This document shows, one piece after another, positions 51,856 through 59,252 of a stretch of 64,000 nucleotides of DNA. The position numbers and the translations under genes are program-made. Location: NCBI RefSeq assembly GCF_004745485.1, contig NZ_RHFG01000018.1:1-64000 (forward strand), written 5' to 3'. The notes below the pieces were generated by a model, which made no database searches, had not been told where the DNA came from, and saw only the letters and a program-made list of their open reading frames with translations. The DNA comes from Brevibacterium sp. S22 (GTDB lineage Bacteria; Actinomycetota; Actinomycetes; Actinomycetales; Brevibacteriaceae). The number at the start of each line of letters is the position of its first letter. Position 1 is the stretch's first letter.

Positions 51856-54357
51856 ATGACGCACAAGAGTGCGCGCGCACGGGCCGGGAAGGCTCGGCGC
51901 TTCACTTCGCCGCTGGCGGCGGGGGCGGCGATCGCGGCCGCCACCGGCCTGCTGGGAATGGGCATGAGCGCCCCGGCGTTCGGCGCAGTCGACAAGACCG
52001 TCGACGACGCCGTGTTCAATTGGTCGGTCAACGACGAATCCACCGGCGGCGCCTACTTCGGTGGGTGCAACTTCCTCATCGCCGGTGAGGCCGGAGACAC
52101 GGGCATGGCCCGGATCTGGACAGCCGACGATGCCGGAACCATCTACCCGGTCGACGATGACGGCAACTTCACCGACGGGAACACCTCGATCGTGAAGACG
52201 AACGGCAAGGCGTCGAACTTCGCCGACCGCTGCACCGATGGTGACGGAAACTCGGTCAACGGCAAGGTCAACGCCGAAGCAGAGAACAACCACACCGGTG
52301 ACCACATCGAGATCGCGAACGGCACGGGTACTGTCGACCCCGACAAGGACAGCGCTTCGATCCAGTGGGAGGGCTCCTGGTCCTTCGCCTACTACGGCGG
52401 CATGACCTACTGGACGATCTCGGATCCGAAGCTCGAGGTCAAGGACGGCAAGGGCACGATCACGGGAACCTATTCGGGCTTTGGCGCCGATATGGACGAC
52501 CTGAGCATCTGGAAGAAACTCGATGCTCGCGACGGCGATATCGTCGAAATCCAGCAGGGCGAAGTCGACGTCACCGACGACGGCTTCGAATTCACCCCCG
52601 ACTACCTCGGCGTGGAGACCGACACCGACGGCCGCAACCTGCAGTCCGAGAAGACCGCGGAGAACGAGTCCTGGTGGGGTGCGATGCCACAGGACTGGAT
52701 CGACTTCAACGTCGAGACCGGTCAGGACTCGTACTGGTACACCACCGCCGGAGCGAGCACGTCGATCCAGCCGCGGAAGAAGACCAACCCGCTGACGGTC
52801 GAATACACCGCGCAGGCCCCGGCGCCGAAGGTTTCGACCTCACATTCGGTGAAGTCGGCCAGCGCCGATGACGGTCTCACCGTCAACGTCACGGGCGACG
52901 GCTACGACAACCTCCCCGAGGCCAGCACCGGCAAGCCTTCGGCGGGTGCCTACGCGGCGATCGTCGACCGTGACCTGGCGAGCAAGGACGTCACGGCCGG
53001 CAACACGACCGCCGTGCAGTACGTGATGCCTCCGCAGATCAAGGACGGCACAATCGACGTCGACGTGAACGCGAAGGCGACCGACCTCGACGAGTCCAAG
53101 GACTACGACGTGCTCACCTGGGTCGCCCATGGCCTGCCCACCGGCGATGCCGAGCTCTATCGCGAACCTCTCGAACTGACCGATGAGCAGAAGAACGCCT
53201 TGTTCTCCGGTGAGGATGATGAGGATGACGCCGCAGCCGACGGTTCCGAGGCCGGTGACGACGGCGCTGCCGACGCTGCTGAAGGCGACAACGACGGTGC
53301 AGAAGGCACCGACGAAGGCGCCGCCGAGGGTGAAGCCGATGGTGCCGAAGGCACTGACGACGGTGCAGCCGACGCCGCTGAAGGCGAGGCAGACCACAAT
53401 GCCGCCGAAGGTGACACCGACGGTGCCGAGTCCGACGATGAGGGTGCTGCTGACGCCGCCGAAGGCAACGATGACAACGGCGCTGCCGACGGTGCCGAAG
53501 GCGACAACGACGGTGCAGAAGGCGCCGCTGATGCCGCCGAAGGCAACGATGACGGCGCAGCTGATGCCGCCGAAGGTGACGACAACGGCGCAGCTGATGC
53601 CGCCGAAGGTGATGCCGACGGTTCCGATTCGGATGCCGGTGGCGCTGCCGACGGAGATGATTCCGATGGCGGCTCCGACGGAGACGAGGATAAACCTGCC
53701 AAGCCTGTCGTCAAGGACCAGACCGTCGGCAAGGACCGACTCGTCAAGGGCACGACCACCCCGAACGCCGAGGTGAACCTCGCGTGGACCCCTGTGGTCG
53801 ACAAGGACGCCGGAAGCCAGGTCAAGGCATTCGCCGCGACTGTCCCGGCCGAGGACAACGTCACGGTCACTGCCGATGGTGAAGGCAACTTCTCCGCCAA
53901 GGCGCCGAGCGCCAAGGGCACCTACGCCTACTCGGCCATCACCACGGTCGACGGCGTGCCCTCCGACCCCGCCGAGTTCACCGTCACTGTGAACGAGGAC
54001 GAGGCCGCCGATGACGACGCCGGCAGCGCAGGCGACTCGGACGGCGGATCAGCAGACGGAGCCGGTGACGACGGTGCGACCGATGGCGCCGAGGCCGGTT
54101 CCGACAGTGGTTCGAGCGCGTCTGAAGGTGCGGCCGACGGTGCCGAGGCCGACGCTTCCGGCTCCGACGACAGTGCCGGTTCGGGATCCGCAGGTTCGGG
54201 TTCGGCGGGATCGTCCACCGAAGGATCCGCTTCCGGCGGCTCCGACGGATCGAACCTGCCGCGCACCGGTGCCGATCTGATGACTCTGCCGATCGCGCTC
54301 GGTCTGATCATCCTCGGCGCAGGTTCTGTTCTGTTCTCGCGGATGCGCAAGCGCTAA
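51856..54357 (+). CDS. HtaA-domain heme-binding cell-wall protein with LPXTG sorting signal
   Basis: 833 residues. Signal peptide to about residue 44 (APAFGA), one HtaA domain (about 45-310; AYFGGCN, YYGGMTYW), an Ig-like domain (about 320-435), a very acidic repeat tract (about 450-615: GAADAAEG occurs six times among Asp/Glu/Gly/Ala), a second Ig-like domain (about 615-715), another Gly/Ser/Asp linker, then LPRTG at 801-805, a hydrophobic stretch and RMRKR. That is a complete sortase signal, so the protein is probably linked covalently to peptidoglycan and displays its heme domain outward. GGAGAA lies upstream of the ATG. Opposite in orientation to the hmuTUV operon and ended by a terminator. 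Confidence 0.9.
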   Translation: MTHKSARARAGKARRFTSPLAAGAAIAAATGLLGMGMSAPAFGAVDKTVDDAVFNWSVNDESTGGAYFGGCNFLIAGEAGDTGMARIWTADDAGTIYPVDDDGNFTDGNTSIVKTNGKASNFADRCTDGDGNSVNGKVNAEAENNHTGDHIEIANGTGTVDPDKDSASIQWEGSWSFAYYGGMTYWTISDPKLEVKDGKGTITGTYSGFGADMDDLSIWKKLDARDGDIVEIQQGEVDVTDDGFEFTPDYLGVETDTDGRNLQSEKTAENESWWGAMPQDWIDFNVETGQDSYWYTTAGASTSIQPRKKTNPLTVEYTAQAPAPKVSTSHSVKSASADDGLTVNVTGDGYDNLPEASTGKPSAGAYAAIVDRDLASKDVTAGNTTAVQYVMPPQIKDGTIDVDVNAKATDLDESKDYDVLTWVAHGLPTGDAELYREPLELTDEQKNALFSGEDDEDDAAADGSEAGDDGAADAAEGDNDGAEGTDEGAAEGEADGAEGTDDGAADAAEGEADHNAAEGDTDGAESDDEGAADAAEGNDDNGAADGAEGDNDGAEGAADAAEGNDDGAADAAEGDDNGAADAAEGDADGSDSDAGGAADGDDSDGGSDGDEDKPAKPVVKDQTVGKDRLVKGTTTPNAEVNLAWTPVVDKDAGSQVKAFAATVPAEDNVTVTADGEGNFSAKAPSAKGTYAYSAITTVDGVPSDPAEFTVTVNEDEAADDDAGSAGDSDGGSADGAGDDGATDGAEAGSDSGSSASEGAADGAEADASGSDDSAGSGSAGSGSAGSSTEGSASGGSDGSNLPRTGADLMTLPIALGLIILGAGSVLFSRMRKR

Positions 54358-54390
54358 ACTGGCCATAGACAAGTAATGTAGTGAGCCAGC

Positions 54391-54436
54391 GAGTCCGTCC
54401 CGGTTCGAAACTTGAGTTCCGAACCGGGACGGACTC
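54391..54436 (+). terminator. Terminator hairpin between LPXTG HtaA gene and heme oxygenase gene
   Basis: GAGTCCGTCCCGGTTCG (54391-54407) pairs perfectly with CGAACCGGGACGGACTC (54420-54436) around a 12-base loop. It starts 34 bp after the stop. No T-run follows, so read-through into the heme oxygenase gene 64 bp further on is possible. Confidence 0.75.
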
Positions 54437-54499
54437 ACCCCTAAGACCCGCTATCGCGAACCGTCATTCGGATCGACGATCTCTCAACGAGGAAACATC

Positions 54500-55138
54500 A
54501 TGTCTGAACCGTTCTCCGCTCGCCTCAAGGCCAGCACCGCCACCATCCACGACGAGGTCGAGCACACCACTTTCATGGTCGACCTCATGGAAGGACGGCT
54601 CGACTCTCGGGCCTACGCTCTCCTGCTCAAGCAGTACGAGGTCATCTATCCCGTGCTCGAGTCCAAGTCGCGGGAGTTCGCCGACGATCCGGTCTTCGCG
54701 CCCTTCCACGACGCGGACCTCTTCCGCTCCGAGCGCATCGCAGCCGACCTCTCCGCCCTCGACGGTGCGGAACTGCCTGTGATGCCCAGCGCTGCCGCCT
54801 ATGCCGCGCACCTTGCCGGACTCGAACGAGCCGACCAGGTCATCGCCCACCACTACACGCGCTACCTCGGGGATCTCTCCGGCGGCCAGGCGATCGGCGC
54901 CCTCATGGGACGTCACTACAGCCTGCCCGCGACCTCACTGACGATGTGGGACTTCGCGGCACTCGGCAAGACGAAGCCGTACAAGGATGCCTACCGCCGC
55001 CTCCTCGACGAAGTGGCGTCGACCGGCGGCGACGAGCAGATCGTCATCGACGAGACCATGGAGGCCTTCCGCCTCAACGGTGACCTCCTCGTCGACCTCA
55101 CCGACGCCACCGAACAGCGCGCGGTTCCGGTCGCCTAG
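54500..55138 (+). CDS. hmuO: Heme oxygenase (HmuO type)
   Basis: Cytosolic biliverdin-producing heme oxygenase of 212 residues that opens imported heme and frees iron. The N-terminal pattern TIHDEVEHTTFMVDLMEG aligns with corynebacterial HmuO, making His17 the proximal iron ligand. The distal-helix glycines are in YLGDLSGGQAIG (GDLSGGQ at 124-130). Ribosome site GAGGAAAC before the ATG. It follows the LPXTG HtaA gene and its stop overlaps the convergent rimI stop (55135-55138), so the two genes meet without a gap. Confidence 0.96.
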   Translation: MSEPFSARLKASTATIHDEVEHTTFMVDLMEGRLDSRAYALLLKQYEVIYPVLESKSREFADDPVFAPFHDADLFRSERIAADLSALDGAELPVMPSAAAYAAHLAGLERADQVIAHHYTRYLGDLSGGQAIGALMGRHYSLPATSLTMWDFAALGKTKPYKDAYRRLLDEVASTGGDEQIVIDETMEAFRLNGDLLVDLTDATEQRAVPVA

Positions 55139-55644
55139 TCACCGATCCGCAGACGCATGAGCACGGCCGCGGCGCCCGGATAGTAATCCGGGCGCCGTCC
55201 CCATTCCACGAATCCGAAGGACGCGTACATCGCCAGCGCCGAGGTGTTGCGTTCGTCGACTTCGAGGTGGACGACCTCGGCGCCGCGGTCCTTCGCCCAG
55301 TCGATCCCCGCGTCGAGCAGGACTCGACCGATGCCCTGCCCGCGGGCCGCCTCGGTGGTGGCGATGGTCATGACATCGGCTTCCGCACCGGATGCGGACA
55401 TGACGACCCAGCCGGCCAGCTCCCCCGCCGAGTTGGTGTTGCCCTGCGTCGCGGTCGAACCGTCGAGGGGCCCGTTCTCCCCCGCCGAGGCGGTCCTGGC
55501 GGCGAGCATGATCGTGCCGTTCTGTGCCTTGACCGACCAGTAGTAGCCGAGAGTCCACGCGGTGGGCCCGAAGATCGCCGCATCGTGGTCGGCCACCTCG
55601 GCGAGGTCCCACCAGGGCAGCTCGGCGATGGTCACGGAGGTCAT
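55135..55644 (-). CDS. rimI: Ribosomal-protein-alanine N-acetyltransferase-like GNAT protein
   Basis: 169-residue GNAT acetyltransferase. Acetyl-CoA-binding motif A is EAARGQGIGRVLLDAGIDWA; NTSALAMYASFGFVEWGRRPDYY is the typical C-terminus of RimI. Between strands 3 and 4 there is an inserted low-complexity stretch (about residues 50-72). Encoded directly after tsaB with a 4-base overlap, as in many bacteria, which supports the RimI label; the true protein or peptide substrate is not shown by sequence. Confidence 0.88.
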   Translation of the reverse strand: MTSVTIAELPWWDLAEVADHDAAIFGPTAWTLGYYWSVKAQNGTIMLAARTASAGENGPLDGSTATQGNTNSAGELAGWVVMSASGAEADVMTIATTEAARGQGIGRVLLDAGIDWAKDRGAEVVHLEVDERNTSALAMYASFGFVEWGRRPDYYPGAAAVLMRLRIGD

Positions 55645-56444
55645 CTCAGTGAGCTCTCGCGCACCGGGGTCGCCTTCGCATCGGGTTCGCGCAGGTATTC
55701 CGGGATCGGTTCGCTCAGTTCTCGACCCGCGGCGAGTTCACGTGCTGCGGCGAAGGCGAGGTATTCGGCACGGGGGTCGGTGATGGACTCAGTGGTCGTG
55801 GCTCCGAGGGTGTCGGGGTAGAGGAGGAACCCGCGGCCGAGCTTCTCGCCGATCAGGGCCGTTGCTGCGGTCGCCGACTCGACGGATGCGGCCTCGTTCC
55901 CTGCCTGCTCGGTTCCGAACGGGTCGAACCGACAACCGTTGGCGGCGAGGACCGAGGCGACCTCGGGCGGTTTCGCTACGAAGGGTCCGGCTCTCAGCGA
56001 AGCATCGGCTGAGTCATAGACGCTGAAGTAGACCTCCTTGCGGCGGGCGTCCGAGGCGATGAGGACGGGGCTCGGGCCGGTCGAGCCGGCTGCCGAGGCA
56101 CTCTCCGAGCCGGGTCCGGGCGGGCCTCCCGCTGAGCTGCGAACGAACTCTTCGGCGATCGCGGTCTGGGACAGCAGGCCCTTGACCGGGATTCCGCGGG
56201 CCTGGCCGACGGCGATGCCGGCGGCGATGCCCACTCGCAGTCCCGTGAAGGGACCGGGCCCGATGCCGACGACGACGAGTTCGGGCTGGGCCTCCGCGGC
56301 GAGCACGTCGGCGAGCGCGGGGCCGATGAATTCGACGTGTCGACGCTGGTCGTCGGCCTGCTCGGCGGCGATGACCGAACCGGTGTCCGTGTCGACGAGG
56401 GCCACGGAGGCCGACTGCGAGGTGTCGATGCCCAGAATGATCAT
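55641..56444 (-). CDS. tsaB: tRNA threonylcarbamoyladenosine biosynthesis protein TsaB
   Basis: Pseudo-enzyme partner of TsaD in the t6A37 tRNA modification. 267 residues of the ASKHA fold: MIILGIDTSQSASVAL at the start and VVVGIGPGPFTGLRVGIAAG near residue 60-80, both diagnostic. An Ala/Gly/Pro/Ser-rich insertion (about 103-125) is probably a loop. Overlaps tsaE and rimI by 4 bases on either side. Confidence 0.95.
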   Translation of the reverse strand: MIILGIDTSQSASVALVDTDTGSVIAAEQADDQRRHVEFIGPALADVLAAEAQPELVVVGIGPGPFTGLRVGIAAGIAVGQARGIPVKGLLSQTAIAEEFVRSSAGGPPGPGSESASAAGSTGPSPVLIASDARRKEVYFSVYDSADASLRAGPFVAKPPEVASVLAANGCRFDPFGTEQAGNEAASVESATAATALIGEKLGRGFLLYPDTLGATTTESITDPRAEYLAFAAARELAAGRELSEPIPEYLREPDAKATPVRESSLR

Positions 56445-57046
56445 GATTCGTCTCCCTCATTCGCTGAGCCCTCGCCGGGCAGGTCCGCGGAGGCCGGGTT
56501 TTCGACGCTCACGTTCGCAGCTGCCGAGATATCAGCCTGGATTCGGGGCATGCGCGCGGCCCAGGCATCCCCGCAGCCGGTGAGGTCGACGGTGCGCCGT
56601 TCGTCCTCAGACTCGTCTGCGGGATCGGCCCCGATCAGTTCCTCGTCGTCGGTGTCGTCGTCCCACACCGGGGCGATGGTGATGTCGAGATGGTCGCTGC
56701 TGAGCTGCTCGGCCATGCCGGCGCCCCATTCGACGACCGTGATCGACTCATCCAACTCGGAGTCGAGGTCGAGGTCTTCGAGCTCCTCCCCATCGGCCAA
56801 CCGGTACGCGTCGACATGGACGAGCGCAGGGCCGCCGCTGCGCGACGGGTGAACGCGCGCGATGATGAACGTCGGCGAGGTGATCCGCCCGGCCACGTCG
56901 AGAGCCGTCCCCAGCGATTGGGTGAACGTCGTCTTCCCCGCACCGAGGTTGCCCGTGAGAATGAGCAGGTCGCCGGCTCGCAGATGATCGGCCAAGGCGG
57001 CGGCGAACGTGCGCATCTGCTCCAAGGATTCGAGGTGGAACCTCAT
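56441..57046 (-). CDS. tsaE: tRNA threonylcarbamoyladenosine biosynthesis protein TsaE
   Basis: P-loop ATPase needed for TsaB-TsaD turnover. From the ATG at 57044-57046 (AAAGGAGA ribosome site) it has 201 residues. Walker A LTGNLGAGKTTFTQ (about residue 31), SPTFIIARVH, VHVDAYRL and VEWGAGMAEQL are all present. After the normal domain (about 150 residues) comes an acidic, non-conserved tail of about 50 residues. The long upstream open frame overlaps alr and is a shadow. Coupled to alr by a 4-base overlap. Confidence 0.95.
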   Translation of the reverse strand: MRFHLESLEQMRTFAAALADHLRAGDLLILTGNLGAGKTTFTQSLGTALDVAGRITSPTFIIARVHPSRSGGPALVHVDAYRLADGEELEDLDLDSELDESITVVEWGAGMAEQLSSDHLDITIAPVWDDDTDDEELIGADPADESEDERRTVDLTGCGDAWAARMPRIQADISAAANVSVENPASADLPGEGSANEGDES

Positions 57047-58305
57047 CGTCCGTCTCCTTTCCGTACTGTGCGGTCGACACGTGCGCTGAGCTGGGTGACG
57101 ATCTCGTAGTTGATCGTATTCGCCCAGGTCCCCCACTCGGCCGCGCTCGGCCCGCCTGGTCCGAAGATGACGACCTCGTCGCCGATGGCCACCTCGTCGT
57201 TTCCAACGCCGATGTCGATGATCATCTGATCCATGGCGATCCGCCCGACGACGGGGTAGCGACGACCGCGGATGGCCACCTCGGCGCGGTTCGATGCCGA
57301 CCGCGGCAGGCCGTCCCCGTACCCACCGGGCACGAGCGCGAACCGGGTGTCGGTCGCAGCGGTGAACGTCAGTCCATAGGAGGCGCCGTGACCAGCGGGA
57401 ATGTCCTTGAGGTTGATGACGGTGGAGACCAGCCGCATGACCGGTCGCAGCCCGAGGGCCGTCGGATCCCCGCCCTCGAGCGGGGACAGTCCGTAGAGCG
57501 CGAGCCCCACCCTGGCCGAGGTGCCCGGGCACGGTCCCAGGGTGAGCGCGCCCGGCGAGTTCGCGATATGGACGTCCAGGTCATCCGATTCGCCGAGGCG
57601 GCCGTCCGCGGCGTCGAGCACTGCCCGCAGCTGCCCGTGGGCGGAGGAGAAGACCGCGCTCTGCGCTGCGGTCTCGGGGCGTTCGGGTTCATCGGCGACA
57701 GCGAAGTGGCTCATGATTCCGACGATGCGGATATCGGTCGTGGCGCCGGGGTCGCGGGTGGGGTCGGTCGTGGCGCCGGGGTCGCGAGTGGGGTCAGTGT
57801 CGTCGGTGACAGCGCTGCGGCTGTCTTCGGCGTGGCGGCGCAGCCAGTCGAAGGCGCGGACGACTGCTTCCGGTGACAGGCCGTTGCGGCCGAGGCCGGT
57901 GTCGATCTTCAGATGGGCTCGGGCCGTGGCCCCGGTGCGGCGGGCCGCCTTCGTCAGTCGGTCGAGGGATTCGACTGTCGACACGCCCAGTTGGATGTCG
58001 GCGCGCACCGCCTCGTCGAGGTCGGTGGTGGGTCCGTAGAGCCATGCGATGATCTCGGGCTCGGGGCCGAGCAGGCTGCGCAGGTGAAGGGCCTCGGGGA
58101 TCGTGGCCACACAGAACTCACGCCATCCGGCCGTGAAGAGGACGGGAGCGATGAGGTCGACGCCGTGGCCGTAGGCGTTGGCTTTGACGACGCATTTGAG
58201 GCGGGCGGGTGCGAGGCGATCGGCAAGGACAGCGGCATTGTCCCGCAGGGCCGCCTCGTCGATCTCGGCCCGTACAAGAGCCTCGGGGATGTCGAAAGAT
58301 GTCAC
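57043..58305 (-). CDS. alr: Alanine racemase
   Basis: PLP enzyme that makes D-alanine for peptidoglycan. 420 residues with the PLP lysine at Lys41 (VVKANAYGHG), an N-terminal TIM barrel and the C-terminal beta domain holding the second catalytic base in GHGASYGLTF. The barrel contains an inserted DPTRDPGATT sequence present twice in tandem, encoded by a 30-bp direct repeat (57736-57795). The start is GTG with TAGTCT 6 bases upstream, a leaderless arrangement. First gene of alr-tsaE-tsaB-rimI. Confidence 0.95.
   Translation of the reverse strand: MTSFDIPEALVRAEIDEAALRDNAAVLADRLAPARLKCVVKANAYGHGVDLIAPVLFTAGWREFCVATIPEALHLRSLLGPEPEIIAWLYGPTTDLDEAVRADIQLGVSTVESLDRLTKAARRTGATARAHLKIDTGLGRNGLSPEAVVRAFDWLRRHAEDSRSAVTDDTDPTRDPGATTDPTRDPGATTDIRIVGIMSHFAVADEPERPETAAQSAVFSSAHGQLRAVLDAADGRLGESDDLDVHIANSPGALTLGPCPGTSARVGLALYGLSPLEGGDPTALGLRPVMRLVSTVINLKDIPAGHGASYGLTFTAATDTRFALVPGGYGDGLPRSASNRAEVAIRGRRYPVVGRIAMDQMIIDIGVGNDEVAIGDEVVIFGPGGPSAAEWGTWANTINYEIVTQLSARVDRTVRKGDGR
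57736..57795. repeat. Two tandem 30-bp repeats inside alr
   Basis: Units 57736-57765 and 57766-57795 are identical except for one G/A change. The repeat is in frame and adds ten residues (DPTRDPGATT) per copy in a surface insertion of the racemase. Confidence 0.85.
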
Positions 58306-58311
58306 TGGATA

Positions 58312-58317
58312 AGACTA
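58312..58317 (-). promoter_or_regulatory. -10 element of a probable leaderless promoter (alr)
   Basis: Minus-strand TAGTCT ends 6 bases before the GTG at 58305; no ribosome-binding site is seen. Confidence 0.5.
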
Positions 58318-58558
58318 CCGCCGACACCTGCCGCCGAGCAGTATCGGGACCGTCTGCCGGAGCCGGATGGGGTCGATCTCGCAGAGGCGGCGCACCGACG
58401 AAATCTTCAATGTGAGAATGCACCGTCCCCGGTCAGCACCTTCGCTACGCTGTTTCCCCGCGACCGTCGGCGCTTCCGGTGCCGGCGTCGCGGGTGCAGC
58501 CGACGAGGCGTTCGGCGAAGAAGAGTTCGCAGAACCGTTCGATGAAGAAGGAGACATC

Positions 58559-59236
58559 ATGCACACCACATCAGTTCGCACCATCGCGATCGTGATCGCA
58601 ACCGTCATGGTCGCGGCGGTCCTCACAATGACCGGACAGACCAGCCCCGCTGAGGCGGCCGCGAAGCACTGCACCGGCGTCGAGGCGAACGAATCGGTCA
58701 CGGCGGCGAAAGCCATCGAGGTCAAGCAGCGCTCGACGATCACCGCCGATATCTACCTGTGCAGTAAATCCGGCGACCGGTACGTTCGCGACAGCGGTCC
58801 CTACAAGGCGCGGCTCGGCGTCAACGGAACGACGTCGAGCAAGAGCGAAGGCGACGGGAAGACTCCGAAGGGAGTGTTCTGGATGCGCGACGGATTCGGC
58901 ACCTCGGCGAACCCGGGCCTGCAGAAGGCCTGGACGAAGGTCACCCGTGATCATGTGTGGGTCGACGGCGACGCGACGAAGGCCGAGGGCTACAACACGA
59001 TGCAGCTGAAGTCGGAAGGATACGAGGGCGAATCGCTCTACCAGCCGAAGCCGTATAAGTATGCCCAGGTCATCGGCTACAACGAGGCCCGCACTCCAGG
59101 CAAGGGGTCGGCGATCTTCCTACACGCGAACACGCAGTCGATGAAGACCGCCGGCTGCGTATCGATGTACGAGTCCAGCCTCGTCAAGGCGATGAAGTGG
59201 GAGGGATCGACGGAGACGCAGATCCTCATCCACTGA
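58559..59236 (+). CDS. Secreted L,D-transpeptidase-like (YkuD) protein
   Basis: 225 residues beginning with a signal peptide (MHTTSVRTIAIVIATVMVAAVLT..., cleavage near AEAAA). The rest is one YkuD-type catalytic domain: SKSEGDGKTPKGVFWM, and the active loop AIFLHANTQSMKTAGCVSM with His about 13 residues before Gly-Cys-Val-Ser. YkuD enzymes form 3-3 peptidoglycan crosslinks or act on related peptides; the AGCVS variant of the usual HGCI/VR motif belongs to a divergent subgroup, so the label is cautious. The ATG has GAAGGAG 6 bases upstream. Alone on the plus strand between alr and the nnr gene. Confidence 0.82.
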   Translation: MHTTSVRTIAIVIATVMVAAVLTMTGQTSPAEAAAKHCTGVEANESVTAAKAIEVKQRSTITADIYLCSKSGDRYVRDSGPYKARLGVNGTTSSKSEGDGKTPKGVFWMRDGFGTSANPGLQKAWTKVTRDHVWVDGDATKAEGYNTMQLKSEGYEGESLYQPKPYKYAQVIGYNEARTPGKGSAIFLHANTQSMKTAGCVSMYESSLVKAMKWEGSTETQILIH

Positions 59237-59252
59237 GGCGGAAGCCCACGGT

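Noticed and set aside
51742..52305. 187-codon minus-strand frame at the start of the LPXTG HtaA gene
   Set aside because: Antisense of the signal peptide and HtaA domain; no start site and not protein-like.
53205..53690. Periodic repeats that could suggest a CRISPR array
   Set aside because: The repeats are imperfect, have no unique spacers and encode an acidic in-frame protein tract.
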